Shown in pieces: positions 35,391-44,805 of a DNA stretch of 64,000 nucleotides. Source of the DNA: an uncultured Atopobium sp. (GTDB lineage: Bacteria > Actinomycetota > Coriobacteriia > Coriobacteriales > Atopobiaceae); contig CALHVU010000014.1 in assembly GCA_938036925.1 (NCBI GenBank), forward strand, positions 1 through 64,000. Direction: 5' to 3'. The notes beneath the pieces are model-generated. The model ran no database searches and was not told the DNA's origin. It worked only from the letters and a program-made list of their open reading frames with translations. Position 1 is the stretch's first letter; each line of letters opens with the position of its first letter. The position numbers were made by a program, and so were the translations under genes.

Positions 35391-36099
35391 TGCAGTAGTA
35401 ATTGGTACCGGCAAGATGGGAAAGCTCATTGAGCAAACCCTGATTGCTCACGGCTTTGAGGTACTTGGTGCGTTTGGTCACGAGAATATCAATCAGCTGA
35501 ATACCGTTGAGCAGACGCCTGATGTGGTTGTGGATTTCTCTGGCGTTGCTGCCTTTGAGGCTGTTTTCGGCTTTGTGCGTGAGCGCGGGTGTGCGCTGGT
35601 TTCTGGTACCACGGGTTTCTCGCCAGAGCAGCTTTCAGAGCTGAAGCAGCTGGGGGAGAGCGTGCCGGTGATTCATGCGGCAAACTATTCGGTGGGCGTT
35701 GCTGTGTTGAGGCGCGCGGTAGCTATGGCTGCTGAGGCGCTTGACGGCTGGGATACCGAGATTGTGGAGACGCATCACAACCAGAAGGTTGACGCTCCAT
35801 CTGGTACAGCAAAGCTGCTGCTCGCTGCTATTGATCCTGAGGGAACTCGCCCCGTTGTTTCTGGTCGCGAGGGCTTCTGCGGAGCGCGCACCAAGGACGA
35901 GATTGGCGTGTTTGCCCTCAGAGGCGGCACGGTGGCTGGCACTCATGAAGTGCATTTCTTTGGACAGGATGAGGAAGTATGTCTGACTCATCGTGCAACG
36001 TCTCGTCAGATTTTTGTGAACGGTGCCGTTGCGTGCGCTGAGAAATTGCTTACAAAAGCTCCAGGTTTCTATACCTTTGAAGAGTTGATTTTTGGATAA
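35383..36099 (+). CDS. dapB: 4-hydroxy-tetrahydrodipicolinate reductase
   Basis: NAD(P)H-dependent reductase of 238 residues. N-terminal Rossmann VIGTGKMGKLIEQ near residues 5-17, VVDFSGVAAFEAV, VSGTTGFSPEQL near 75-86, and the catalytic ETHHNQKVDAPSGTAKLL near 128-145. The C-terminal HEVHFFGQDEEV and LTHRATSRQIFVNGAV match the tetramer region. It overlaps the dapA stop by eight bases. ATG 35383 is preferred over TTG 35380. It is on the short side but complete. Confidence 0.93.
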   Translation: MPSAVVIGTGKMGKLIEQTLIAHGFEVLGAFGHENINQLNTVEQTPDVVVDFSGVAAFEAVFGFVRERGCALVSGTTGFSPEQLSELKQLGESVPVIHAANYSVGVAVLRRAVAMAAEALDGWDTEIVETHHNQKVDAPSGTAKLLLAAIDPEGTRPVVSGREGFCGARTKDEIGVFALRGGTVAGTHEVHFFGQDEEVCLTHRATSRQIFVNGAVACAEKLLTKAPGFYTFEELIFG

Positions 36100-36153
36100 A
36101 TACACATGCTGATCTTTGCAGGTCGGCGCCTATTTGATTAAGAAAGGACGCGC

Positions 36154-36855
36154 ATGGACGCCCAGGAAATTATTAATTACATTGCTACGTCAGAGAAGAA
36201 GACCCCCATTAAGCTCTACGTCAAAGAGCGCGAGGGTGCTTCTGTGTCGTATGGATCTTCTCGCGTGTATGGTGAGGGCACCTCAAAGGTAGTCTTTGGC
36301 GATTGGTCCGAGCTCAAGAGTGTTGTTGAGCAAAATGCAGACGCATTTGAGTATTTTGATATCGAGAATGACCGTCGAAACTCCGGTGTTCCTCTGCTTA
36401 ACATGAAGGACGTAAACGCACGTATTGAGCCAGGTGCACTGATTCGTGAGCGCGTTGAGATTGGTAACAATGCCGTCATTATGATGGGTGCTGTTATTAA
36501 TATTGGTGCTGTAATTGGCGAGGGCACCATGATTGATATGGGCGCTGTTCTTGGCGGCCGTGCAACTGTTGGTAAGAACTGCCACATTGGTGCTGGTACT
36601 GTTCTTGCTGGTGTTGTTGAGCCTGCATCTGCTACGCCAGTTATTGTTGAAGACAACGTTCTTATCGGCGCAAATGCCGTGGTAATTGAGGGCATTCGTG
36701 TTGGAGAAGGCGCTGTTGTTGCAGCAGGTGCTGTGGTAGTTGAGGACGTTCCAGCAAATGCTGTGGTAGCGGGATGTCCTGCACGTGTGATAAAAATGAA
36801 GGACCAGAAAACAGAGGACAAGACAGCTTTGGTTGATGCTCTCCGCACGTTGTAA
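36154..36855 (+). CDS. dapH: Tetrahydrodipicolinate N-acetyltransferase
   Basis: A left-handed beta-helix acyltransferase of 233 residues. DapH family features: N-terminal alpha/beta region (EIINYIATSEKKTPIKLYV), then hexapeptide turns NNAVIMMGAVINIGAVIGE and GTMIDMGAVLGGRATVGK, the acetyl-CoA region HIGAGTVLAGVVEP and AGCPARVIK near the end. It commits the cell to the acetylase DAP route. The deacetylase is not in the window and the aminotransferase may be the gene at 31797. AAAGGA precedes the ATG; the gene follows dapB after 54 bases. Confidence 0.93.
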   Translation: MDAQEIINYIATSEKKTPIKLYVKEREGASVSYGSSRVYGEGTSKVVFGDWSELKSVVEQNADAFEYFDIENDRRNSGVPLLNMKDVNARIEPGALIRERVEIGNNAVIMMGAVINIGAVIGEGTMIDMGAVLGGRATVGKNCHIGAGTVLAGVVEPASATPVIVEDNVLIGANAVVIEGIRVGEGAVVAAGAVVVEDVPANAVVAGCPARVIKMKDQKTEDKTALVDALRTL

Positions 36856-36865
36856 TCGAGGTTAC

Positions 36866-38083
36866 ATGCCAGACGGCTCCAAAAAAGCACAGGGTTTTAC
36901 CACCAACATTTCCTGCGTACACACAGAAAATTGGGCAGAGAAAAAAGAAGATTCTTGGTTTACCTACGAACTTCTCGCCGAAGATCCTAAGACGCATGCA
37001 CGCGCCGGCATCTTCCATACGCCTCATGGTGATATTCCAACGCCTATTTTTATGCCGGTTGGTACTAAGGCAACCGTTAAAGGTTTGATGACCGATACCG
37101 TCCGTGACCTTGGCGCCAAAATTATTCTGGCAAATACGTACCATCTGTCTCAGCGCCCAGGAGATGAGCTGGTTGCACAGATGGGTGGCTTGCATGACTT
37201 TATGCAGTGGCATGGACCAATTCTGACGGATTCCGGCGGATTTCAGGTCTTTAGTCACGAGGAGTTCATGAAGCTCTCTGACGAGGGCGTTAAATTCCGT
37301 GCAGTAGATTACGACGGCGCATGGTCGTACTGGACGCCAGAAACTAACATGCAGATTGCGCAGAACCTTGGTGCAGACATTGTTATGCAGCTTGATCAGT
37401 GCGTAGGCTATCCTGCCGAGCGCAAAAAAGTTGAGCGTGGTGTTGAGCTTTCAAGCGCATGGGCCGAAAGGTGCTTTAAGGCTCATACCCGTCCTGATCA
37501 GGCGCTCTTTGGCATTGTTCAGGGCGGCATGTATCTTGATTTGCGCAAGCGCTCCATTGAGCACCTTGAGTCCATTGGTGATTTCCCTGGTTATGGCATT
37601 GGTGGCTATTCCGTTGGAGAGCCTCACGAGGTTATGTTTGAGACGTTGGCGCCACTTTGCGCCGATTACATGCCTCGCAATAAGCCTCGTTATCTGATGG
37701 GTGTTGGTAATCCGTCCACGCTTATCCGCGGTGTTGCTTGTGGCATTGATATGTTTGACTGCGTGCTTCCAACGCGCACCGCACGTATGGGTACCGCGTT
37801 TTCCCATGAGGGCCGCATGAACCTCAAGAACGCTAAGTACTTTGCCGACGCGGGTCCTATTGACGCCAAGTGCACCTGTCCGGTTTGCACGGGCGGTTAT
37901 TCTCGCGCGTACATTAATCACCTGGTCAAACAGCATGAGATGCTAGGCGGACAGCTGCTTTCTATGCACAATATTTACTTCCTGCTTGAGTTGATGCGTC
38001 AGGCACGCGAAGCAATTCTTGCAGGTACCTATAGCGATTTTGTTGAAGAGTGGGAAAACTCTGACGGTGTGGTTGATTTCTAA
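36866..38083 (+). CDS. tgt: Queuine/preQ1 tRNA-ribosyltransferase
   Basis: Exchanges G34 for preQ1 in tRNAs with GUN anticodons. 405 residues including an atypical ~35-residue N-terminal extension. Core motifs: FMPVGTKATVKGL near residues 58-70, LANTYHLSQRPG near 87-98, TDSGGFQVFSH near 120-130 (nucleophile Asp), GIGGYSVGEPHEVM near 240-253, and the zinc ligands CTCPVCTGGYSR near 335-346 with a later His. The open frame starts at 36833 inside dapH, but GAGGT at 36858-36862 fits the ATG at 36866. It ends the lysA operon before a strong terminator. Confidence 0.93.
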   Translation: MPDGSKKAQGFTTNISCVHTENWAEKKEDSWFTYELLAEDPKTHARAGIFHTPHGDIPTPIFMPVGTKATVKGLMTDTVRDLGAKIILANTYHLSQRPGDELVAQMGGLHDFMQWHGPILTDSGGFQVFSHEEFMKLSDEGVKFRAVDYDGAWSYWTPETNMQIAQNLGADIVMQLDQCVGYPAERKKVERGVELSSAWAERCFKAHTRPDQALFGIVQGGMYLDLRKRSIEHLESIGDFPGYGIGGYSVGEPHEVMFETLAPLCADYMPRNKPRYLMGVGNPSTLIRGVACGIDMFDCVLPTRTARMGTAFSHEGRMNLKNAKYFADAGPIDAKCTCPVCTGGYSRAYINHLVKQHEMLGGQLLSMHNIYFLLELMRQAREAILAGTYSDFVEEWENSDGVVDF

Positions 38084-38107
38084 GTTCGTCTGGCGAGAAA
38101 CCCGTCT

Positions 38108-38153
38108 TCTTGATAGCCCTGCGCAAGCAATCTTGATAGCCCTGCGCAAGCAA
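38108..38153 (+). repeat. Exact 23-bp tandem duplication after tgt
   Basis: Two identical adjacent 23-base units (38108-38130 and 38131-38153), each containing CTTGATAGCCCTGCGCAAGC. They are non-coding, between the tgt stop and its terminator. A copy of GGCGAGAA lies just before them at 38092. Confidence 0.85.
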
Positions 38154-38172
38154 CTTTGATTTAAATTTTTTT

Positions 38173-38209
38173 ATGACTAGCTCACTAATTTGTGGGCTAG
38201 TCATTTTTT
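38173..38209 (+). terminator. Intrinsic terminator of the lysA-tgt operon
   Basis: A 13-bp stem, ATGACTAGCTCAC (38173-38185) with GTGGGCTAGTCAT (38192-38204, one G-U pair), followed by T6. Confidence 0.92.
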
Positions 38210-38298
38210 GTCCGGTGACACGGGTAGAATGGAAGAGATAAACATTCGCGGGTGCCCAAGGTGCCCCTGGCTGGCTCTGCCGCCACAGAAAAGAGGAT

Positions 38299-41200
38299 AT
38301 GATGCCCGGCATCGAGAAAAGCACTCGTTGGAGTGTTCTTACACAAGACGTATATCTAGAGTCGCTGTTTAAAAAAGAATTGCACGTTACGCCACTTGTT
38401 GCTCGTGTATTAGTAGCACGTGGATTTACTGATGTAGCCACAGCTCAAGAGTTTCTCTCGCCATCCTTGCAAAGGGATTGGCTTGATCCACAGTGTATTC
38501 CTGGAATGGCTGAGGTTGCCTCCCGCGTTCATAAGGCAATTGTTGAGCATAAAAAGATTGCCGTTTTTGGTGATTTTGATGTTGATGGAATGAGCTCAAC
38601 GTGTTTGCTTACCCTGGCTTTACGTCGATTGGGAGCAGATGTTTTGCCGTATATTCCGCATCGTTTTGGTGAGGGATACGGACTTTCTAAAGAGGCTCTT
38701 GCAAGAGTTTTGCAAGATAGAAAGCCAGATTTAATTATTACGGTAGATAATGGCATTGCTGCTGCTCAAGAGGTTGCTTGGCTTTTGCAGCAGGAGATTG
38801 ATGTTGTTGTTACCGATCATCATGAGCCCGCAGATCTGGTGCCCCAGGGTGTTCCAGTCACTGATCCAAAGCTTGTTGAAGATTGTCCTTCTAGAGAACT
38901 TGCTGGTGCAGGCGTTGCTCTTAAGCTGGTTCAGGTTTTAGGACAGCTCCTTGGTCAACCTCAGTTGTGGCTTGATTACATTGATGTTGCTATGTTGGGC
39001 ACGCTGTCTGACATGATGATGCTCAACAAAGAGAATCGTGCGTTGGTTTCTGAAGGCGTCAAGCGTCTTCAGAAAGGTCTTCGTCCAGGTCTTGTAGCTC
39101 TTGCAGCTGTTACTGGTCAAGACATTGCTCAGATTTCTGCAGATAATCTGCCATTCTCTATTATTCCTCGTCTTAATGCAGCAGGACGCATGGGCACTAC
39201 CGATATTGCCCTTGACCTTCTCCTCACAGAAGACGCGGAAGAGGCTACCATTCTTGCTGGAAAACTAGAAGAGATTAATGCCGAGCGTCGTGCTATTGAG
39301 GCAAAGCTTACCGATGAAGCGCTTGAGCAGGCAAAAGAAATTTACGATGGCGGCCACGCAATTGTGCTTGCCAAAGAGGGTTGGCATGAGGGCGTAAAGG
39401 GCATTGTTGCTTCAAGAATTGTTAATCGCTATCACGTGCCTTGCATTCTGTTTACCATCCAAGATGGAGTTGCTCGCGGTTCTGGCCGCTCTGTTGGCTC
39501 CGTTGATTTATTCCACGCCGTTGAGCAATGTGCAGACCTTACCGTCCGTTTTGGTGGCCACCAAGGAGCCGTTGGCGTAACGGTAGAAACAGCAAAGATT
39601 GATGCTTTTAGAAAGCGTTTATCTGAGGTCATGGCAGAGCTCCCAGAAGAAGAGCTTGAGGCTTCAGGAGAAGTTACAGCACTAGTAAACCTTGATGAAA
39701 TTACCATCAACTCCATTGACGCCCTTGAGGCCCTGCAACCTTTTGGTCAGGGTAATAAAAAACCGCTCTTTGGCGTCAAGGGTGTAGTGATGAAGAATCG
39801 CTCGCGCGTTGGCGCAGGCGGAGCTCATCTTTGTTTTATGGCTTCAAATGGCATTTCTTCAATTTCATCCATCATGTTTAGAACGCCTCATGTTGAGGCG
39901 GCAGCTGAGTATGACGGAGCTGTTGATTTGATTTTTGAAGCAGTTAACGAGACCTGGCAGGGCAGAACTAAGCCAAAACTCATGGTCAGAGATATTCTCT
40001 ACAGAGACTTTACCGATGAAGATGACGGCCCTATTGAAGCAGATCTTCTTGGCAGTGCTGCTGACTTGCCCCTTGTGGTTACCAAGGAGACTACAGAGGC
40101 TGATGAGGCCTCCCAAGAACAGGCGCAGCAAAAGCGCCGTGAGCTGGAAAGTCTTTCTTCTGAGGAGCTTACCCAGACCCTAGTCACGTCCATGATTGGT
40201 TCAAGAGAGCTCTTGCCTCTGCAAAAGAAAACGCTAGAGGTTCTCTCTCAAGGAACGTCTTGTCTCTCTGTTATGGCAACAGGTAGAGGTAAATCGCTTA
40301 TCTTCCAGGTTCATGCTGCTCGTGTTGCGTTGCTGCAACATAAAATGAGCGTGTTTGTCTATCCGCTGCGCGCCCTCATCAACGACCAGGTTCAAAGCAT
40401 AAAAAACACCTTTGAGCCTCTAGGAATTTCTGTCGAGGTACTCAACGGAGAAACAGATCTTTCCAGCCGAGAAGACCTGTTTGCTCGCATGACAAACAAT
40501 GAGCTTGATATTGTGCTGACTACTCCAGAGTTCTTCTCGCTCCACGCTGATCAATTTGCCAAAGCGCAAAACATCTCATTTGTAGTGTTTGACGAGGCAC
40601 ATCATGTGGGCATGAATGCTTCTGAGGGCAGACTTGCATATGCACAAATGCCACAGGCACTAAAGATGCTTGGGAGTCCGCAGGTACTTGCCACAACAGC
40701 TACGGCTACCACGCAGTCAGCTCAGAACATCTGTGAGCTTCTCTCCATTGAAACAGAGCATGTATACAAAGACAAAACGGCTCGTACTAACCTTGAACTC
40801 AGAGACCTTCGTGGTACTAAGGATAGGGAATGTGCGCTGCTTTCTCTTGTGTCAGATGGCACAAAAACAGTTGTCTACGTCAATTCAAGGGAGCAAGCGC
40901 AGGCACTGACGCGTATGTTGCGCCATCGTATTCCAGAACTTGGTCATAAGATTGCGTTCTATCATGCGGGTCTAACACCTCAGATACGCAAGAACGTTGA
41001 GCGCGCTTTTAGGCGTGGAGACGTTTGCTGCATCATTGCTACCAGTGCATTTGGCGAAGGCGTCAATATCTCTGATATTCGCCAGGTTATTCTGTATCAC
41101 CTGCCGTTTGGTCGCGTTGCCTTCAATCAGATGAGCGGACGCGCAGGTAGAGACGGTAAGCCTTCTGTAATTCAGATGCTATTTGATGCGCATGATATGC

Positions 41201-41664
41201 GCGTTAACGAGCGCATCCTTTCTTCTCATGCACCACAGCGAGAAGCCCTGGTAGCTGTCTACCGCGCGCTTACGGCGCTGCAGCCAAAGCTTGGTACTCA
41301 GACAGCTGATTCAGCACTCACTGATGAAGATATTGCGCAGATGGCGCTAGAAATTGACCCGCGATCTAAGGCTGACGAGCAAACCGTTCGTGTTGCACTT
41401 GACGTTTTTGCTGAGCTAGGGTTTATTAGCATTGAAGGATTTGATCAAACGCGAACAATCTCCGTCAATAGTCAAGCTTCGCACATGGACTTGCTGGAGT
41501 CTGCACGCTACGCTGAGGGGCTTAAAGCGCACGCTGAGTTTGAATCATTTGCTCAGTGGGTACTTTCTGCTTCAACAGATGAGCTGGCAGATGCTATAAC
41601 AAAACCCATCGTTCCAGAAATTGGTTCAACGTTTGATGGGGGAAGGGAGTCCTCTGATGAGTGA
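38299..41664 (+). CDS. recJ: RecJ single-strand exonuclease fused to a RecQ-like helicase
   Basis: 1121 residues with two enzymes in one chain. Residues ~1-560 are RecJ: DHH motifs VFGDFDVDGMSST (~88-100), ITVDNG, VTDHHEP (~171-177), PRLNAAGRMG, and DHHA1 FGGHQGAVGVTV (~414-425). After a Glu/Gln linker, residues ~640-1000 are an SF2 helicase: Walker A in MATGRGKSL (~657), PLRALINDQ, DEAH in VVFDEAHHVG (~762), ATTATAT, and motif VI MSGRAGRDG (~944). The tail has a winged-helix-like region. RecJ and RecQ act together in RecFOR gap repair, so a fusion couples unwinding and 5'-3' degradation (inference). AAGAGGA precedes the ATG. Confidence 0.92.
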   Translation: MMPGIEKSTRWSVLTQDVYLESLFKKELHVTPLVARVLVARGFTDVATAQEFLSPSLQRDWLDPQCIPGMAEVASRVHKAIVEHKKIAVFGDFDVDGMSSTCLLTLALRRLGADVLPYIPHRFGEGYGLSKEALARVLQDRKPDLIITVDNGIAAAQEVAWLLQQEIDVVVTDHHEPADLVPQGVPVTDPKLVEDCPSRELAGAGVALKLVQVLGQLLGQPQLWLDYIDVAMLGTLSDMMMLNKENRALVSEGVKRLQKGLRPGLVALAAVTGQDIAQISADNLPFSIIPRLNAAGRMGTTDIALDLLLTEDAEEATILAGKLEEINAERRAIEAKLTDEALEQAKEIYDGGHAIVLAKEGWHEGVKGIVASRIVNRYHVPCILFTIQDGVARGSGRSVGSVDLFHAVEQCADLTVRFGGHQGAVGVTVETAKIDAFRKRLSEVMAELPEEELEASGEVTALVNLDEITINSIDALEALQPFGQGNKKPLFGVKGVVMKNRSRVGAGGAHLCFMASNGISSISSIMFRTPHVEAAAEYDGAVDLIFEAVNETWQGRTKPKLMVRDILYRDFTDEDDGPIEADLLGSAADLPLVVTKETTEADEASQEQAQQKRRELESLSSEELTQTLVTSMIGSRELLPLQKKTLEVLSQGTSCLSVMATGRGKSLIFQVHAARVALLQHKMSVFVYPLRALINDQVQSIKNTFEPLGISVEVLNGETDLSSREDLFARMTNNELDIVLTTPEFFSLHADQFAKAQNISFVVFDEAHHVGMNASEGRLAYAQMPQALKMLGSPQVLATTATATTQSAQNICELLSIETEHVYKDKTARTNLELRDLRGTKDRECALLSLVSDGTKTVVYVNSREQAQALTRMLRHRIPELGHKIAFYHAGLTPQIRKNVERAFRRGDVCCIIATSAFGEGVNISDIRQVILYHLPFGRVAFNQMSGRAGRDGKPSVIQMLFDAHDMRVNERILSSHAPQREALVAVYRALTALQPKLGTQTADSALTDEDIAQMALEIDPRSKADEQTVRVALDVFAELGFISIEGFDQTRTISVNSQASHMDLLESARYAEGLKAHAEFESFAQWVLSASTDELADAITKPIVPEIGSTFDGGRESSDE

Positions 41665-44002
41665 CGAGAGGACCAAAAAAGAGGCCAAGGCGCCAGGCGC
41701 GGATAATTACCGTCTGCTTGAGGGAGCCGTGCGCACATATTTGCCTGAGGAAGCTCAGGCAAAGATTGCTGCTGCATATGCCTTTGCTGCTGACTATCAT
41801 AAAGACCAGCGTCGTCGTTCTGGCGAGCCTTATATCAACCACCCAGTTGAAGTGGCCCTTATTCTTGCGCACGATCTTCATATGGATGAAGACACCATCT
41901 GCGCTGCCCTCATGCACGATACCGTAGAAGATACGTCTGCCTCACTCGATGAAATTTCTTCTCGCTTTGGTGAGTCAGTGGCTGAGCTTGTTGACGGCGT
42001 CACAAAACTTACGTCCATCGAAGTCAGTTCAATGGACGAGAAACAAGCGCTTAACCTGCGCAAAATGTTCCTTGCCATGTCAAAGGACATCCGCGTTGTT
42101 ATCATCAAGCTTGCCGACCGCCTTCATAACATGCGTACGCTGGCAGCACTTCCACCGGATCGTCGTCTGTTTAAGGCGCGAGAAACCATGGACGTGTATG
42201 CACCACTTGCTGACCGTCTGGGTATCTCTTCGGTTAAGTGGGAGCTTGAGGATTTGTCTTTCTTCTGGCTTGAACCAGAGGAGTACCAGCGTGTTGCTCG
42301 CATGGTCTCTGACTCTCGTGCACAAAGAGAGAATGACCTCAACAACGCTAAAAAGACTCTGACAGATGAGCTTAATGCTGCTGGTCTAACTGACTTCCAG
42401 ATTACGGGACGTCCTAAGCACCTGTGGTCCATTTATCAAAAGATGGTCCGCAAGGGCAGAGAGTTCTCCAACATCTACGATCTTATCGCTCTGCGTGTTA
42501 TTACAAACTCTGTAGGTGATTGCTATTCAGCACTCGGCGCTATCCATGCGCTGTGGCATCCAATGCCTGGTCGTTTTAAGGACTACATTGCAACGCCAAA
42601 GGCCAACCTTTACCAGTCGTTGCATACAACGGTTATTGGACCAGATGGTCGTCCTATTGAGATTCAGATTAGAACCGCCGAGATGCATGAGGCATCTGAG
42701 TACGGTATTGCTGCCCACTGGCTTTATAAGGAGCAGGGCAATTCAAAGGGCAAGATGTCCTCTGAAGACAAGCTTATTGACTCAACTATCAACTGGATTC
42801 GCCGCAGTCTTGACTGGGCTGTTGAAGACGATATTGATGATCCTCACGAGTTCTTGGATAACCTGCGCGTAGACCTCTTTGAGCATGAGATTTTTGTCTT
42901 CACGCCAAAGGGTGAGGTTATGAGCTTGCGTGTCAATTCAACGCCTCTGGACTTTGCTTACGCTGTCCACACTGAGGTTGGCAATCACTGTGTTGGCGCG
43001 CGTGTTAACGGATCTGTTGTCCCGCTGACGCATACGCTCCAGATGGGCGACCGCATTGAGATTTTGACTAACAAGAACGCTCGCCCTTCTCGCGATTGGA
43101 TGACGCTGGTAAAGACGCCGTCTGCGCGTGCAAAGATTCGTAAGTATTTCTCGCAAGAGAATAAGTCTGACGATGCTGAGCGCGGTCGTTCTGAGCTTGC
43201 AAAAGAGCTGCGTAAGCGCGGTTATGGCATCAGTGCTACGCGTACCGTTAAGGCGCTTGATCAGCTTACCGAGCAGTTTGATTATCGCAGCGTAGATGAC
43301 CTGTTTGCAGGAATTGGTGCAGGTAATCAGTCTACTAAGCAGGTTGTTAATCGCGTGAGCGAAATCTTGGAGGAGAAAAACCCCGAGGTTGTTACTGAGC
43401 AAGAGCGCAATGCGGCACGCCTTCAGGAGAAGAACAAGGCAATTGCAAACGATCAGCCATTGGTTCGTTCGTATGTTATTTCTCGCACCGCCAAGGGTAG
43501 TCGCCCCAAGAAGTCTAACTGCGGCGTTGTGGTAAATGGCGATCCAGATTTGCTTGTTCATCTTGCACATTGCTGCAATCCTGTTGCAGGTGACGATATT
43601 GTGGGCTTCATTACACGTGGTCGTGGCGTTTCTGTTCACCGAGCTAATTGCCCTAACGTTAAAGACCTGCTCAACGATCCAAAGCGCATCATTCCTGTTT
43701 CTTGGGATGCCAGTGGCGCCACAGAATTTAGGGTTGAGATTGTCGTTGAGGCAACAGACCGCATGGGTCTTCTCAAAGACGTTACGGTTGCGTTGTCTGA
43801 CGCTGGCGCAAACATTCTTTCTGCTGCTACACAAGTAGGTGAGCAGGGCGTGGTACGTATGCGCTTCTTGGTTTCAATCTCTGATACCAGCTTGCTCGAT
43901 ACCTTATTTGCATTTGTAACTCGCGTGCCTTCTGTCTACGACGCTCGTCGTATTATGCCAGGTGAAGGCGCTAATCAGATGAGAAGGAGACTCTATGGCT
44001 AA
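41657..44002 (+). CDS. rel: Bifunctional (p)ppGpp synthetase/hydrolase (RSH)
   Basis: Controls the stringent response. 781 residues with the full RSH order: HD hydrolase (PYINHPVEVALIL near residues 58-70, ALMHDTVEDT near 84-93), synthetase (DLIALRVITNSVGDCYSALG near 275-294, YQSLHTTVIGPDGRPIEIQIRT near 318-339), TGS (FTPKGEVMSLRVNSTPLDFAYAVH), a Cys-containing conserved region (LAHCCNPVAGDDIVG) and C-terminal ACT. Both catalytic sites look intact. ATG 41657 overlaps the recJ stop by eight bases with GGGAAGGGAG upstream. Confidence 0.94.
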   Translation: MSDERTKKEAKAPGADNYRLLEGAVRTYLPEEAQAKIAAAYAFAADYHKDQRRRSGEPYINHPVEVALILAHDLHMDEDTICAALMHDTVEDTSASLDEISSRFGESVAELVDGVTKLTSIEVSSMDEKQALNLRKMFLAMSKDIRVVIIKLADRLHNMRTLAALPPDRRLFKARETMDVYAPLADRLGISSVKWELEDLSFFWLEPEEYQRVARMVSDSRAQRENDLNNAKKTLTDELNAAGLTDFQITGRPKHLWSIYQKMVRKGREFSNIYDLIALRVITNSVGDCYSALGAIHALWHPMPGRFKDYIATPKANLYQSLHTTVIGPDGRPIEIQIRTAEMHEASEYGIAAHWLYKEQGNSKGKMSSEDKLIDSTINWIRRSLDWAVEDDIDDPHEFLDNLRVDLFEHEIFVFTPKGEVMSLRVNSTPLDFAYAVHTEVGNHCVGARVNGSVVPLTHTLQMGDRIEILTNKNARPSRDWMTLVKTPSARAKIRKYFSQENKSDDAERGRSELAKELRKRGYGISATRTVKALDQLTEQFDYRSVDDLFAGIGAGNQSTKQVVNRVSEILEEKNPEVVTEQERNAARLQEKNKAIANDQPLVRSYVISRTAKGSRPKKSNCGVVVNGDPDLLVHLAHCCNPVAGDDIVGFITRGRGVSVHRANCPNVKDLLNDPKRIIPVSWDASGATEFRVEIVVEATDRMGLLKDVTVALSDAGANILSAATQVGEQGVVRMRFLVSISDTSLLDTLFAFVTRVPSVYDARRIMPGEGANQMRRRLYG

Positions 44003-44771
44003 TCAAAATGAGGGCTGCTCCTGCGGCGGCCATCACCACGACGAAGAGCATGGTCACGGCGGCTGCTGCGGCCATCATGGTGAGCACGGCCACGGTGAGC
44101 ATGGTCACGGTGGTTGCTGCGGCCATCACGGTCATGGTGGTTGCCATCACGCAAAAGACCAAATTGGCGTCTTCAAAGTAGGTCCTCTTGAGACCAACTG
44201 CTACATTTACGTTTCTGGTAATGAGTGCATGATTATTGACCCCGGTGCATCGGGTGCAGAGATTGCTGCACAGTTCTTGAACCTTGAGCTTAAATACATT
44301 GTTGCTACTCACGGCCATGCTGATCACGTTGGTGGCGTTAAGGCTTTGAAGCTTGCGGTACCTGGTGCTCAGTACCTAATCAACGAGGCAGATAATGAGC
44401 TTGCACAGAAGGCCCATAACTCAAACGAGATTTATGATGACGCTCCAGAACCAGACGATTTTCTCCATGAGGGAGATGTTCTCTCTGTTGGAACTGCACA
44501 GTTCAAGATTATGGAAACTCCAGGCCACACTCCTGGCGGTATTGTTTTGGTGGGTGAGGGAACTGCTACTGGCGCCGTTTTTGTAGGCGATACGCTTTTC
44601 CAGGGTTCTGCAGGAAGAACAGACCTTCCAGGCGGCAACTTTGAAACGCTTAAGGCTTCTTTGAACCTCATCAAGACAGAGCTTGATCCAACCTCCATTA
44701 TTTTGTCAGGACATGGAAATCAAACGTCTCTTGAGGCAGAGATAGCAACTAACCCTTTCTTACAGGATTAA
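43995..44771 (+). CDS. MBL-fold (glyoxalase II-like) hydrolase with His/Cys/Gly-rich N-terminal leader
   Basis: 258 residues. Residues ~8-52 consist almost entirely of His, Gly, Cys and Glu, with repeated HGHGGCCGHH modules. The rest is a metallo-beta-lactamase fold: GPLETNCYIY, ATHGHADHVGG (HxHxDH, near residues 96-106), METPGHTPGGI, VGDTLFQGSAGRTDLPGG and ILSGHGNQT. The family hydrolyses thioesters such as S-lactoylglutathione or related substrates. The leader could store or deliver zinc or nickel to the active site (inference). It overlaps the rel stop by eight bases, so it is co-translated with rel. Confidence 0.88.
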   Translation: MANQNEGCSCGGHHHDEEHGHGGCCGHHGEHGHGEHGHGGCCGHHGHGGCHHAKDQIGVFKVGPLETNCYIYVSGNECMIIDPGASGAEIAAQFLNLELKYIVATHGHADHVGGVKALKLAVPGAQYLINEADNELAQKAHNSNEIYDDAPEPDDFLHEGDVLSVGTAQFKIMETPGHTPGGIVLVGEGTATGAVFVGDTLFQGSAGRTDLPGGNFETLKASLNLIKTELDPTSIILSGHGNQTSLEAEIATNPFLQD

Positions 44772-44805
44772 ATCAGCTATAACTTTGATGATTTAGCAAG
44801 ACAGA

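Noticed and set aside
42938..43834. Long minus-strand frame (298 codons) opposite rel
   Set aside because: Antisense shadow of a clearly conserved gene; no ribosome site, Cys/Asn/Arg-rich composition and no family resemblance.
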